Positions 54,398 to 63,531 of a stretch of 64,000 nucleotides of DNA are shown here, one piece after another. Both the position numbers and the translations under genes were made by a program. The stretch's first letter is position 1. Each line of letters opens with the position of its first letter. The DNA comes from Convivina intestini (lineage in GTDB: Bacteria > Bacillota > Bacilli > Lactobacillales > Lactobacillaceae): the NCBI RefSeq assembly GCF_003096575.1, contig NZ_QEKT01000009.1, positions 1 to 64,000 on the forward strand, written 5' to 3'. Below the pieces are notes generated by a model, which saw nothing but the letters and a program-made list of their open reading frames with translations, ran no database searches and was not told the origin of the DNA.

Positions 54398-54443
54398 ATA
54401 TCCTCCTAGTATTGACTAACTATGTATTTTAAAATAAACTACA

Positions 54444-54512
54444 AGTGACCACCCGTTTACTGTAAGTGGTGGTCAATAGTGACCACCTACTATTTTTACA
54501 TTAGTGGTCACT
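54444..54512. promoter_or_regulatory. BusR operator cluster
   Basis: Repeats AGTGACCACC (54444), GGTGGTCA (54468), TGACCACC (54480) and AGTGGTCACT (54503). The middle two form a perfect 8-bp inverted repeat with a 4-base gap. They lie between busAA and busR, the expected place for this regulator. Confidence 0.75.
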
Positions 54513-54575
54513 TTTGTCAAATCGCTCACATTCCTATTTTTAATTGTTCATATACACGCCAAGGATATCAGTCAT

Positions 54576-55190
54576 ATGCCAAGAATTCGTGAACCACGTT
54601 ACCATAGAATTGCCCAAGAAATTGCCCAACATATTGTGGACAATCATTTTCTAGTTGGCCAAAAATTACATGCTCGTTCAACTTTAGCGGCTACTTTTGG
54701 TGTATCAGCCGAAACCGCCCGCAAAGCGATTAGCGTTTTAGCCGATCTAGGCATTGTAAAACCGGTTCATGGTAGTGGCGTTGAAGTTCTATCCCGCGAA
54801 AAGGCTCAGGATTTCCTAAACAGTACTAAGGAAAGTCAAGATATTCAAGCTACCAATCAAAAAATTAAAAATATTTTACAAACACAAAGTAATAATCTAA
54901 ATGAGCTTAAAGATCTCTTACAAACCTTACAGGAACAGACCGTTCAAATTAAACAACATAGCCCCATGTCGCCTTATGAATACATTCCCAATGCTTCCAG
55001 TGATAAATTACATCAATCAATTGGGAAATTAAATATTTGGCAAAATACAGGGGCTACCGTAGTGGCCATTTTGCATCAAAACGACTTGATCTTGTCGCCG
55101 GGGCCTTACGCTGTGATTGAACCAGGCGACACCGTTTATTTTGTTGGTGCCGATAAAAGTATGCAAGCTATGCAACAATTCTTCAACTAA
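54576..55190 (+). CDS. busR: GntR/RCK regulator BusR (c-di-AMP responsive)
   Basis: About 204 residues: a GntR winged helix (PRYHRIAQEIAQHIVDNHF to VHGSGVEV), a coiled linker (about 85-130), and an RCK_C/TrkA-C domain (TGATVVAILHQNDLIL to VYFVGADKSM). This is the BusR architecture; in relatives the RCK_C domain binds c-di-AMP and the dimer represses busA. The frame opens at GTG 54504, but the ATG at 54576 with AAGGAT upstream begins the conserved domain. Confidence 0.88.
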   Translation: MPRIREPRYHRIAQEIAQHIVDNHFLVGQKLHARSTLAATFGVSAETARKAISVLADLGIVKPVHGSGVEVLSREKAQDFLNSTKESQDIQATNQKIKNILQTQSNNLNELKDLLQTLQEQTVQIKQHSPMSPYEYIPNASSDKLHQSIGKLNIWQNTGATVVAILHQNDLILSPGPYAVIEPGDTVYFVGADKSMQAMQQFFN

Positions 55191-55222
55191 AAAAGACTTG
55201 AAAATATTTTCAAGTCTTTTTT
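55189..55222. terminator. Bidirectional terminator between busR and pgi
   Basis: An almost perfect palindrome AAAAGACTTGAAAA/TTTTCAAGTCTTTT between convergent genes, with T runs at both ends. Confidence 0.9.
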
Positions 55223-55223
55223 A

Positions 55224-56576
55224 TTACTGATCTAAACGAGCACGATATGCCTTTGTTTCAGCCTCATAACCAGGCTTACCCAACAGGGCAAACATTGCTT
55301 TCTTATAATCTTCCACACCAGGTTGATTAAATGGATTAATGGCAAAGCTATATCCTGAGATTGCAACCGCTAATTCAAAGAAGTAAATCATATAGCCTAA
55401 AGTATAGGCATCTTGTTTAGGAATATGAACAGCGATGTTAGGAACACCACCGTCAACATGGGCCAAAGCCACCCCATTAGCTGCGGTAACGTTAATATCG
55501 TTGACTGTCATATCTTCTAGGTACTGCAACCCATCACGATTGTCAGCCATTTTAGGCAAGTCCAAATCAGCCTGAGGATTATCCAAACGAATCACCGTTT
55601 CAAACAAATCCCGCCGACCATCTTGGATGTATTGTCCTAAGGAGTGCAAATCAGTTGAGAAATTAGCAGAAGAAGGATAAATACCTTTGTGGTTCTTTCC
55701 TTCAGACTCACCCATTAACTGTTTCCACCACTCAGCTAAGTAACGCATACTTGGTTCCCAGGTAATTAATAATTCCGTCGTAAAGCCCTTATCATAAAGC
55801 GTACGTCGAATAGCTGCATAACGATAAGCATCATTATCATCCAAGTTAGGTTGGCTGTAATCGTCTTGGGCCGCTTTGGCACCGGCCATTAATTGTTCAA
55901 TGTCCCCACCACTAGCAGCAATTGGCAATAAACCAACCGCCGTCAAAACTGAGAACCGTCCGCCAATCCCGTTTGGAATGACAAATGTTTCGTATCCGGC
56001 TTCTTGGGATTCTTCGTACAAAGCCCCCCGACTAGCATCGGTAGTGGCATAGATACGCTTCTTAGCTCCCTCAGTACCATATTTTTTCTCCAGCAATTGT
56101 TTAAAGATTCTAAAGGCTACAGAAGGTTCAGTAGTAGTACCAGATTTAGAAATTACATTTACAGAAAAGTCTTGATCAGCAATTACACGAATTAAGTCTG
56201 TCAAATATGTTGAAGACAGCGAATTACCAGCAAAGTAAACCTTCACGCCGGCCTGCTGATCGGCAGCTAATTCATTGTTAAAAGAAGGGTGTAAGAATTC
56301 ATAAGCCATCTTGGCCCCTAAATAAGAGCCCCCAATTCCGATCACAACTAAAATTTTAGAATCAGATTGAATTTTTTTAGCTGCTTCTTGAATCTTCTTA
56401 AATTCTGCCCGATCATAATCAGATGGTAATGTTAACCAATCTGAATATTCTGCTCCTACACCAGTTCCTTGGCGTAATTCTTGATCTGCCATGGCGATTA
56501 AAGGCCGCACTTCTTCATACTCATGTTCACTCATAAATGGTGCTACATGTTGAGTATTTAGTTTGATATGTGTCAT
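55224..56576 (-). CDS. pgi: Glucose-6-phosphate isomerase
   Basis: Pgi (450 residues, the usual length in lactic acid bacteria) interconverts glucose-6-P and fructose-6-P. Motifs: [47 protein letters not shown] and [10 protein letters not shown]. Monocistronic, with a promoter and cre-like box upstream. Confidence 0.96.
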   Translation of the reverse strand: MTHIKLNTQHVAPFMSEHEYEEVRPLIAMADQELRQGTGVGAEYSDWLTLPSDYDRAEFKKIQEAAKKIQSDSKILVVIGIGGSYLGAKMAYEFLHPSFNNELAADQQAGVKVYFAGNSLSSTYLTDLIRVIADQDFSVNVISKSGTTTEPSVAFRIFKQLLEKKYGTEGAKKRIYATTDASRGALYEESQEAGYETFVIPNGIGGRFSVLTAVGLLPIAASGGDIEQLMAGAKAAQDDYSQPNLDDNDAYRYAAIRRTLYDKGFTTELLITWEPSMRYLAEWWKQLMGESEGKNHKGIYPSSANFSTDLHSLGQYIQDGRRDLFETVIRLDNPQADLDLPKMADNRDGLQYLEDMTVNDINVTAANGVALAHVDGGVPNIAVHIPKQDAYTLGYMIYFFELAVAISGYSFAINPFNQPGVEDYKKAMFALLGKPGYEAETKAYRARLDQ

Positions 56577-56598
56577 AACAATTAACCCTTTCTGCTTT

Positions 56599-56623
56599 TG
56601 TAAACGCTACCGCGATTATAGCA
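56599..56623 (-). promoter_or_regulatory. pgi promoter with cre-like box
   Basis: Extended -10 TGC-TATAAT on the minus strand (hexamer 56615-56620). The segment TGTAAACGCTACCG (56599-56612) matches 12 of 14 cre positions and sits at the transcription start. Confidence 0.5.
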
Positions 56624-56665
56624 TATTCACCGCGATAAAGAACATCGAAGTACTTATTTCACAAG

Positions 56666-57994
56666 TTAAGGCCAAATAAAGCGTAAAATTTTCTGCCAAT
56701 TATTAGCGGGACCACTGCTTTGACTGCTGGCTAATAAAATCTTTTGTTGCCGATTCGTATTTGACGGTAAATACTCAGCTCTTAATTTAGTTTCAGCAGT
56801 ACCAATAAGTTCATCCTTTTTAATTTGCGATTCAGTGATATGGTCAAGCAGCTTTAATGCTAATGATTTCCCCTTTTTAACCCAAAAGGTTTGATTATTA
56901 GCTACATGCACTGCTATTTTACCAGCCTGCGTATTAGGCGCTGGCAGAGCCTGCAAACTTTCACCCTTACGATATGTGCGCGCCTGCTTTTCATCCAAAA
57001 CTTGCCCAACCATGTCAAGCGATTTTTGAAAACGCTGAACATGATCTTCATAATCACCAGCACCATTGATAACTGTCAAAAATTCGTGTCCTTGGCCATC
57101 TGTCACTATCGCAGTCAAAGCAGCACCTGATTCGGGCGTTGAACCGGTTTTAAGACCCACAATAGATAAATTATACGGACTTTTTAATTGGGCCGCAGTT
57201 TGACCATTATCTTGTCCAAAATCAGTTAGGATAGTTGTTTTAATCCGGCCATTTTTGGTATAGGTCAAATAAGGCTGTTGCCCCACAGTTTTTAAGGTTG
57301 GATCCAAGTCCAGATCAGCGCTAGCAATTTGGGCCACCTCTTTAGCACTGGCACGATTAGCAGCCGAAACCGGTGCCGTTTTTATCCGATTATCAAAGGC
57401 ATCCCCATTTTGCTGACCAGCAGCGTTATACCACTCTGATTTACTTAACTTTAATTCCTTAGCCCACCCCTGAATGACGGACTGGGTAGTTTGATTAGCG
57501 GGGGTTAGGTAAGTGGCCAACGCAAAGGCTGCATCATTAGCAGAATTCGTAAACATGGCCGTGTAAAGATCTCGAACCGATACCCGATCACCAGTACGAA
57601 TTTCTAAATGTGAAAAAGTCTCTTTTTGCTGCTTGGATAAATCCGCATTAGCTGGAATTGTTACTTGATCATCCCACTTAATTTGCCCCTTCTTCACGGC
57701 TTGCAAAACGCCATAAGCCGTTAACATCTTACTTTGAGAAGCAATTTTAACCTGTTCATCGGCATTTTTTTCGCCTAAAATTTGGCCAGTCGTACAATCT
57801 ACAACCAGGGCTGAATTAGCTTTAACATTCAATTTAGTCGGCTTTTCAACTAAATCCGGCTGTACTAGATTCCCGTGTCGAGTAAAGGCTACTTGACCGT
57901 AGTGGCCAACAATTATCAAGGCCACCAAGCCAATTAGCCACAAGACGTAGCGAAATTTAATATTTTTATTTTTAATTTTTCCCCGACTAGTCAT
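56666..57994 (-). CDS. D-alanyl-D-alanine carboxypeptidase (PBP5/DacA family)
   Basis: A protein of 442 residues with an N-terminal membrane anchor. The active-site triads are ASQSKM (Ser and Lys of SxxK), SAND (SxN) and LKTGS (KTG). A PBP5 C-terminal domain follows (about 350-430). It trims the terminal D-Ala of peptidoglycan stem peptides. It follows the sensor kinase, overlapping by eight bases, so it is probably cotranscribed and regulated with it. Confidence 0.9.
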   Translation of the reverse strand: MTSRGKIKNKNIKFRYVLWLIGLVALIIVGHYGQVAFTRHGNLVQPDLVEKPTKLNVKANSALVVDCTTGQILGEKNADEQVKIASQSKMLTAYGVLQAVKKGQIKWDDQVTIPANADLSKQQKETFSHLEIRTGDRVSVRDLYTAMFTNSANDAAFALATYLTPANQTTQSVIQGWAKELKLSKSEWYNAAGQQNGDAFDNRIKTAPVSAANRASAKEVAQIASADLDLDPTLKTVGQQPYLTYTKNGRIKTTILTDFGQDNGQTAAQLKSPYNLSIVGLKTGSTPESGAALTAIVTDGQGHEFLTVINGAGDYEDHVQRFQKSLDMVGQVLDEKQARTYRKGESLQALPAPNTQAGKIAVHVANNQTFWVKKGKSLALKLLDHITESQIKKDELIGTAETKLRAEYLPSNTNRQQKILLASSQSSGPANNWQKILRFIWP

Positions 57995-59084
57995 TGCTTT
58001 CCTCTTCCGATTGGCTTAAAGGCATTTTAATTATAAAATCAGTCAAGTCTGGGTCAGATTCAACCCAAATTTTCCCCTGATGCTGAGCAACAATACCCTT
58101 TACTATTGCTAAACCTAAGCCACTGCCACCAGTACTACTATTTCGTGAATTATCTACTCGATAAAAACGATCAAACAAGTTTTTAATAGCGCTACTAGAA
58201 ATCGCCGCTCCATTGTTAGCCACATGGATTTCAACCATGTGACGTTCTTTTATCTGAGCGGTTAATTTGATAAATGTCGCCCCGTCAGCGTATTTAAAAG
58301 CATTATTCAACAAGTTAATGAAAACTCGGGCTAACTTATCAGAATCCCCGTACATGACAATGAGTTTGGGGCTAATATCATAACTCAAAGTGATCCCACG
58401 TTGCTGGGCCTCTAACTCATAACTGGCTAAAAGTTGAGCAAATAGGTCACCCAGACTAAACTGGGTTAAATTTAGGTTAACATCTTGCGATTGAGTTTTA
58501 GAAAATTCAAATAAGTCCTCAACCAAAACCTTCATTTGATTAGATTTATCATAAGCAGTTTTAATATATTTTTGTTGTTCCTCAGCTGAAAGAGTCTGAT
58601 TTTGATTTACTACCAACCCCAAATAACCAATAATTGTCGTCAAAGGGGTGCGTAAATCATGAGAAATATTACTCATCATTTCATCTTTGGATTTTTCAAC
58701 TTTTAATTCTTCTTGATACAGTTGTTGCGAATGATTAATTACACGATTAAAAGCCTTAATTAGCTCCTGTAATTCAGGGAAAGAGTTTGTCTCCCACGTA
58801 ATTTTCGTTTCAGGTTTTTCACTAGCTAATACGATTAATTGATGACTAAGCTCTTGTAAACTTCGCTTTCGACGCCAACTATGAATATTTACGATGAGTA
58901 ATCCGAATACATTTAATATGAGTAAGAAGCAAAAAAAAGGCCAACGGAAACTCGCTGACCACCAAGAAAAATAGCGTGCCATTAAATTTAACAACATTAA
59001 TATTGCTAACGTTGAAACGACTAACCATCCCATTGACCTTATCATTAAGATCAAAATATTTTTTTTGCTTTTACCACTCATCAT
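57987..59084 (-). CDS. Sensor histidine kinase
   Basis: A protein of 365 residues with two N-terminal transmembrane helices and almost no extracellular loop (intramembrane-sensing layout). The phospho-acceptor His is in NISHDLRTPLTTIIGYLG; the ATP domain has NLLNNAFKYA, a G-box GGSGLGLAIVKGI. It resembles VanS/PhoR-type kinases. It lies three bases after its response regulator and just before the carboxypeptidase, suggesting envelope-stress control. Confidence 0.9.
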   Translation of the reverse strand: MMSGKSKKNILILMIRSMGWLVVSTLAILMLLNLMARYFSWWSASFRWPFFCFLLILNVFGLLIVNIHSWRRKRSLQELSHQLIVLASEKPETKITWETNSFPELQELIKAFNRVINHSQQLYQEELKVEKSKDEMMSNISHDLRTPLTTIIGYLGLVVNQNQTLSAEEQQKYIKTAYDKSNQMKVLVEDLFEFSKTQSQDVNLNLTQFSLGDLFAQLLASYELEAQQRGITLSYDISPKLIVMYGDSDKLARVFINLLNNAFKYADGATFIKLTAQIKERHMVEIHVANNGAAISSSAIKNLFDRFYRVDNSRNSSTGGSGLGLAIVKGIVAQHQGKIWVESDPDLTDFIIKMPLSQSEEESND

Positions 59085-59086
59085 AA

Positions 59087-59776
59087 TTAACTAACTTCAA
59101 TCTTATAACCCACACCCCAAACAGTTTGAATGACCTGATCTCCTTGGGTGGCTTCTTCCAATTTATCCCGCAAATGAGAAACATGAACCATAACCGTTTT
59201 AGCTGAGACAACCGATTCCTGCTGCCAAACTCGTTCAAAAATATCATCTGCCGAAAAAACCCGATTAGGATGTGAAGCTAACAGATATAAAATGCCAAAT
59301 TCCAAGGCAGTTAAATTAACGATTTCGCCCGCAGCAGTCTTCACTTCGTGACTATCTTTATTGATAACCAAAAAACCAATATCCAAAACATCTGGTTTAG
59401 ATTCTTTGACTAAATTCTGTGACCGTCGTAATAAAGATCGTACTCGAGCCATCACTTCTAGTGGGTTAAATGGTTTAGTCACATAGTCATCCGCCCCTGA
59501 AATAAGGCCTTGAATTTTATCCATATCACTTGATTTAGCCGATAATATAATAATTGGCATATGCGTATCCTTACGAACAACCTTTAACACCTCTTGGCCA
59601 TTCATGTTCGGCATCATAATATCTAATATCATTAAGGCAATATCAGGATTGGTGTTCAATTTAGACAGGGCATCACGACCATCATTGGCAATAATTGGTT
59701 CATAGCCTTCATTTTTAAGATATATTTCTAATAATTCAGCAATTTCTAAATCATCGTCAACAACTAAAATTTTCAT
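59087..59776 (-). CDS. OmpR/VanR-type response regulator
   Basis: A protein of 229 residues. The receiver domain has the acidic pair VVDDD, phospho-Asp in LMILDIMMPNMNG and Lys in DDYVTKPFNP; the C-terminus is a winged-helix DNA-binding domain (SAKTVMVHVSHLRDKLE). It acts with the kinase downstream. Confidence 0.93.
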   Translation of the reverse strand: MKILVVDDDLEIAELLEIYLKNEGYEPIIANDGRDALSKLNTNPDIALMILDIMMPNMNGQEVLKVVRKDTHMPIIILSAKSSDMDKIQGLISGADDYVTKPFNPLEVMARVRSLLRRSQNLVKESKPDVLDIGFLVINKDSHEVKTAAGEIVNLTALEFGILYLLASHPNRVFSADDIFERVWQQESVVSAKTVMVHVSHLRDKLEEATQGDQVIQTVWGVGYKIEVS

Positions 59777-59779
59777 AGT

Positions 59780-60496
59780 TTAGCCTTTGTCATTTTGATT
59801 CTGCACACGTGCTTGTTGCGCTAGCTTACTAATAGCTAAAATACCACCAGATGGAATACCGGCCTGCTTACGATTCCAACGGTAAATCAAGAAGGTCACA
59901 GCTGCCACCGCTACATTACCATATCCAGGTAAAACCGGGTTGATAACAGCTGGAATCACAACTGTTACCAAAAATCCTCCAACCCAGGCAACTAAAATTA
60001 AGGGAATTAACAGCCAAGCCGACCACTTATTAATTTTTTTAGAACTTTTAGGATTAGGAATCAGATGTAGCATTACTACCGTATATAGCACACCACCCCA
60101 AATTGATAGGAAAATTGCTGAAACGATTCCGACACCTTGTCCTTGCTGTGATCCTGCCGAAATACCGGTCGTAATAGCAAAGAAAAGCGTCATAAACATT
60201 AGCAAAACCGAACTGGTATCAACCGCCAGTACCCATGCTGGGTAATCGTGTAACTTCTTAGCATTGATATTAGGATCCAAATAATGCTGAGCCAACTTTA
60301 AGGGACTACCATATAATTGGCTGGCTGTGGTCCCCTTCCCCTGCTTCTCTAATAAATTATCAGTAACCTCTTGCACAACTCCTTCAATCTTGTCTGAAGG
60401 CATATCAGCTTGATCTAGGTGCTTTTTTAGTTGAAAAATAAAATCTTGATTCTTTTTTGTTAATTCACGATTATTTTCAGTCACAATATTCACCAT
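59780..60496 (-). CDS. DUF1129 membrane protein
   Basis: A protein of 238 residues: a soluble helical N-terminus (LTKKNQDFIFQLKKHLDQ) then four to five hydrophobic helices. This is the DUF1129 pattern found beside ychF in lactobacilli. Function unknown. It ends three bases before the response regulator, so it may be the first gene of that operon. Confidence 0.75.
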   Translation of the reverse strand: MVNIVTENNRELTKKNQDFIFQLKKHLDQADMPSDKIEGVVQEVTDNLLEKQGKGTTASQLYGSPLKLAQHYLDPNINAKKLHDYPAWVLAVDTSSVLLMFMTLFFAITTGISAGSQQGQGVGIVSAIFLSIWGGVLYTVVMLHLIPNPKSSKKINKWSAWLLIPLILVAWVGGFLVTVVIPAVINPVLPGYGNVAVAAVTFLIYRWNRKQAGIPSGGILAISKLAQQARVQNQNDKG

Positions 60497-60520
60497 TTAT
60501 TCAATGAAATTTTTTTCGGA

Positions 60521-61621
60521 TTAAACGTTAAACCTAAATTCGATAATATCGCCATCCTGCACAACATATTCTTTTCCTTCTGAACGAAGCTTGCCGGCCT
60601 CTTTTACCGCTTTAACTGATCCATACTGATCTAGATCTTCAAAACTCATGGTTTCGGCCCGGATGAAGCCACGTTCAAAATCTGAGTGAATAACCCCGGC
60701 TGCTTGTGGCGCTTTAGCACCCGCTTTAAAAGTCCAAGCGCGAGTTTCTTTCCCACCAGCAGTAAAGAAAGTACGTAAGTCCAATAAGTGATAGGCGGCG
60801 CGGATTAACTTGTTCAAACCAGGTTCATCGACACCAGCTAATTCAAGGTAATCGGCTTTTTCATCTTCATCTAACTGAGTAATTTCCTCTTCAGCATTGG
60901 CCGATAAAGCAATTACTTCTGCGTTTTCACTAGCTGCAAATTCTTGAATTTGTTGATAATAAGCAGACTGAGTTGGATTGCCCATTTCATCTTCAGCGAT
61001 ATTAGCAACATATAATACAGGTTTAGATGTTAACAAGAATAACCCTTTTACAACGGCTTGTTCTTCTTCGTTAAAATCAATCGTCCGAACAGACTTCCCT
61101 GCCTCCAACACCGGCTTGATTTTTTCTAATACTGCGGCTTCCAACTTAGCCTCTTTATCATTCCCTTTAGCAGCCCGAGCGACTTTAGCATAGCGCTTAT
61201 CAACTGCTTCTAAATCGGCTAAAACTAATTCGGTATTAATTGTGTCAATGTCATCAAGTGGATTAACTACGCCATTAACATGAATAATTTGATCATCATC
61301 AAAGGCACGTACTACATGCACAATCGCATTTACCTGACGAATATTTTCTAAGAATTTGTTACCCAACCCTTCTCCCTGAGAAGCACCTTTCACAATTCCA
61401 GCAATATCAGTAAATTCAAAGGTGGTTGGAATAATCTTATCAGCAGGCTCAATTTCTTGAATTCGCGCCAAACGCTTATCAGGCACCTCTACCATACCCA
61501 CATTAGGTTCAATTGTGGCAAAGGGATAATTGGCCATTTCTGCCCCAGCCTTAGTAATTGCATTAAATAGCGTTGATTTACCAACGTTTGGTAAACCAAC
61601 AATTCCAGCAGTAAGTGCCAT
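60521..61621 (-). CDS. ychF: Redox/ribosome-associated ATPase YchF
   Basis: A protein of 366 residues of the Obg-related GTPase family that prefers ATP. P-loop GLPNVGKSTLFNAIT; NKFLENIRQVN and the C-terminal TGS domain (TFFTAGGKETRAWTF). It binds ribosomes; exact role unclear. Confidence 0.95.
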   Translation of the reverse strand: MALTAGIVGLPNVGKSTLFNAITKAGAEMANYPFATIEPNVGMVEVPDKRLARIQEIEPADKIIPTTFEFTDIAGIVKGASQGEGLGNKFLENIRQVNAIVHVVRAFDDDQIIHVNGVVNPLDDIDTINTELVLADLEAVDKRYAKVARAAKGNDKEAKLEAAVLEKIKPVLEAGKSVRTIDFNEEEQAVVKGLFLLTSKPVLYVANIAEDEMGNPTQSAYYQQIQEFAASENAEVIALSANAEEEITQLDEDEKADYLELAGVDEPGLNKLIRAAYHLLDLRTFFTAGGKETRAWTFKAGAKAPQAAGVIHSDFERGFIRAETMSFEDLDQYGSVKAVKEAGKLRSEGKEYVVQDGDIIEFRFNV

Positions 61622-61648
61622 GAAACTACTTCCTCTTTTCTTGATAAC

Positions 61649-61855
61649 TTATTTTATTTCCGATGCTGCTTTTAAAATACGCTTAATGCGCTTATTAAAA
61701 TTAAAACGAGTCATCATAATTGTCCGTTGACATGCAGTACAAGTAATTTTAATATCTGCACCAACTCGCATGATTTCCCAGGAATTAGCCCCACAAGCAT
61801 GCGGCTTTTTCATTTCAACAATGTCATGTAATTGATAATCTGGTGTAGCCATCAT
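61649..61855 (-). CDS. DUF951 zinc-ribbon protein
   Basis: About 68 residues. The family signature LHDIVEMKKPHACGANSWEI is followed by CTAC, giving likely zinc ligands. Its ATG overlaps the parB stop (TGATG). Function unknown, often beside parB and ychF in Firmicutes. Confidence 0.85.
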   Translation of the reverse strand: MMATPDYQLHDIVEMKKPHACGANSWEIMRVGADIKITCTACQRTIMMTRFNFNKRIKRILKAASEIK

Positions 61856-62757
61856 CAATCAACCTCAATTTCTAATAAGGATAAAATTCGAGTTAAATCT
61901 TCTTGAGATAAATAATTAATTTCAATTTTTCCACGACCGCCTCGACTGCCTTGAACTTTCACTTTGGTCCCAAATTTTTCTTCTAATCGATGGGCCAAAT
62001 CTAAAGCATAGGGAGAAACTGCCTTAGCAGATTTGGAATCTACAGGTCCTTCATTAACTTGTTTAACTAACTGTTCTGTCTGTCGAACATTTAAATCTTT
62101 ATCTAAAATAAGTGACAGTACATGTTCTAGTGAGCTTTGATTTTTTAATCCTAAAAGTGCACGCGCCTGTCCCATTGACAAGCTATCGGTTTCGACTAAA
62201 TCTCGAACCTTTTTCGGCAGTTTTAACAAACGTAATGAATTGGCGACGGTAGTCCGCTCTTTACCCAAATTTTGAGCCAAAGCACTTTGAGAAATACCGG
62301 TTTGATCCAATATCAATTGAAAAGCCTGTGCCTCTTCAATTGGATTCAAATCGTCTCGTTGCAGGTTCTCAATTAGAGCCAACGTGGCCATAGTTTCATC
62401 ATTAGTTGTGCGTACAATTGCAGCAATTTCAGTTTGTTTTAATAGTTGAACTGCTCGAAAACGACGTTCCCCAGCGATAATCTGATAATCACTACCCATT
62501 GGGCGGACAATAATTGGCGTTAGTAAGCCATTTTGCTTAATCGAATCGGCTAACTCTTGAATTAATTCTGGACGAAAATTTTTTCTTGGTTGAAAGGGGT
62601 TGGCTTGAATTTTATCAATTGAAATATTAACAATTTGTTCTTGCACATCCGGATTTCGTACTGCCTGTTTGGAATGTGCTAAAGCTTCTGGTGAAATTCG
62701 ATTTGTCCCAAATAATGAATCCATCCCTTTGCCCAAGCCACCTTTTTTATTGGCCAT
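61855..62757 (-). CDS. parB: Chromosome partition protein ParB (Spo0J)
   Basis: A protein of 300 residues. The ParB/CTPase domain (about 40-130) has IIAGERRFRA; a helix-turn-helix follows (ISQSALAQNLGKERTTVANSL) and a C-terminal dimer domain. ParB loads at parS near the origin. No parS is visible in this window. It overlaps parA by 11 bases. Confidence 0.95.
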   Translation of the reverse strand: MANKKGGLGKGMDSLFGTNRISPEALAHSKQAVRNPDVQEQIVNISIDKIQANPFQPRKNFRPELIQELADSIKQNGLLTPIIVRPMGSDYQIIAGERRFRAVQLLKQTEIAAIVRTTNDETMATLALIENLQRDDLNPIEEAQAFQLILDQTGISQSALAQNLGKERTTVANSLRLLKLPKKVRDLVETDSLSMGQARALLGLKNQSSLEHVLSLILDKDLNVRQTEQLVKQVNEGPVDSKSAKAVSPYALDLAHRLEEKFGTKVKVQGSRGGRGKIEINYLSQEDLTRILSLLEIEVD

Positions 62758-63508
62758 ATTGCTTTAACACCTCCTGGGCTAGTTCCTCGTACACACGCGA
62801 TCCAATACTACGAGGATCAAAGTCAATAATCGATTGTCCATACGAAGGTGCTTCACTTAAACGAACTGTTCTTGGCACCACTGTTTTATATACGCGGTCA
62901 CCAAAGTAATCTCGGACTTCTTGACTCACCTGCTTTGCTAAGTTGGTTCGACCATCATACATAGTTAATAAAATTCCAGCAATTTCAAGTTCTGGATTAA
63001 ATTGTTGTCGTACTAATTCAACAGTGTTAATCAACTGACCCAATCCTTCTAAAGCATAAAACTCAGTTTGAACAGGTATTAAAACTGAATTAGCTGCGGT
63101 AAACGAATTAACGGTTAATAGCCCCAATGAAGGTGGATTATCAATTAAAATAAAATCATATTGATCATCTATCTTTGCCAAAGCCTCTTTCAAACGAAAT
63201 TCACGATTCTCAACATTGACTAGTTGTATTTCAACTTCAGAAAGTTCAATCGTACCCGGTAATAAATCAAAATTATCAGTAGCTACTACACTTTTTTGTA
63301 TTTCACTTTTACCCAACAAAACATCATATGTACTTGAATGTAAGGCCGATTTATCAACACCCAATCCGGAAGTTGCATTACCTTGTGGATCAATATCAAC
63401 TAATAAAACCCGCTGCCCAGCTTGCGCTAAGCCCGCTCCCAAATTAATACTGGTGGTTGTCTTTCCGACACCACCTTTTTGATTGGCTAAGGTAATAATA
63501 TGCGCCAT
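62747..63508 (-). CDS. parA: Chromosome partition ATPase ParA (Soj)
   Basis: A protein of 253 residues with the deviant Walker A KGGVGKTTTSINLG, DIDPQGNATSGLG and DFILIDNPPSLG. With ParB it positions origins. Location next to rsmG is the usual origin-proximal arrangement. Confidence 0.95.
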   Translation of the reverse strand: MAHIITLANQKGGVGKTTTSINLGAGLAQAGQRVLLVDIDPQGNATSGLGVDKSALHSSTYDVLLGKSEIQKSVVATDNFDLLPGTIELSEVEIQLVNVENREFRLKEALAKIDDQYDFILIDNPPSLGLLTVNSFTAANSVLIPVQTEFYALEGLGQLINTVELVRQQFNPELEIAGILLTMYDGRTNLAKQVSQEVRDYFGDRVYKTVVPRTVRLSEAPSYGQSIIDFDPRSIGSRVYEELAQEVLKQYGQ

Positions 63509-63531
63509 TACATTCTCCCTTGAAAAGCTAT

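Noticed and set aside
61855-63508. parS site near parAB
   Set aside because: I looked for the 16-bp TGTTTCACGTGAAACA-type sequence and did not find it in the window.
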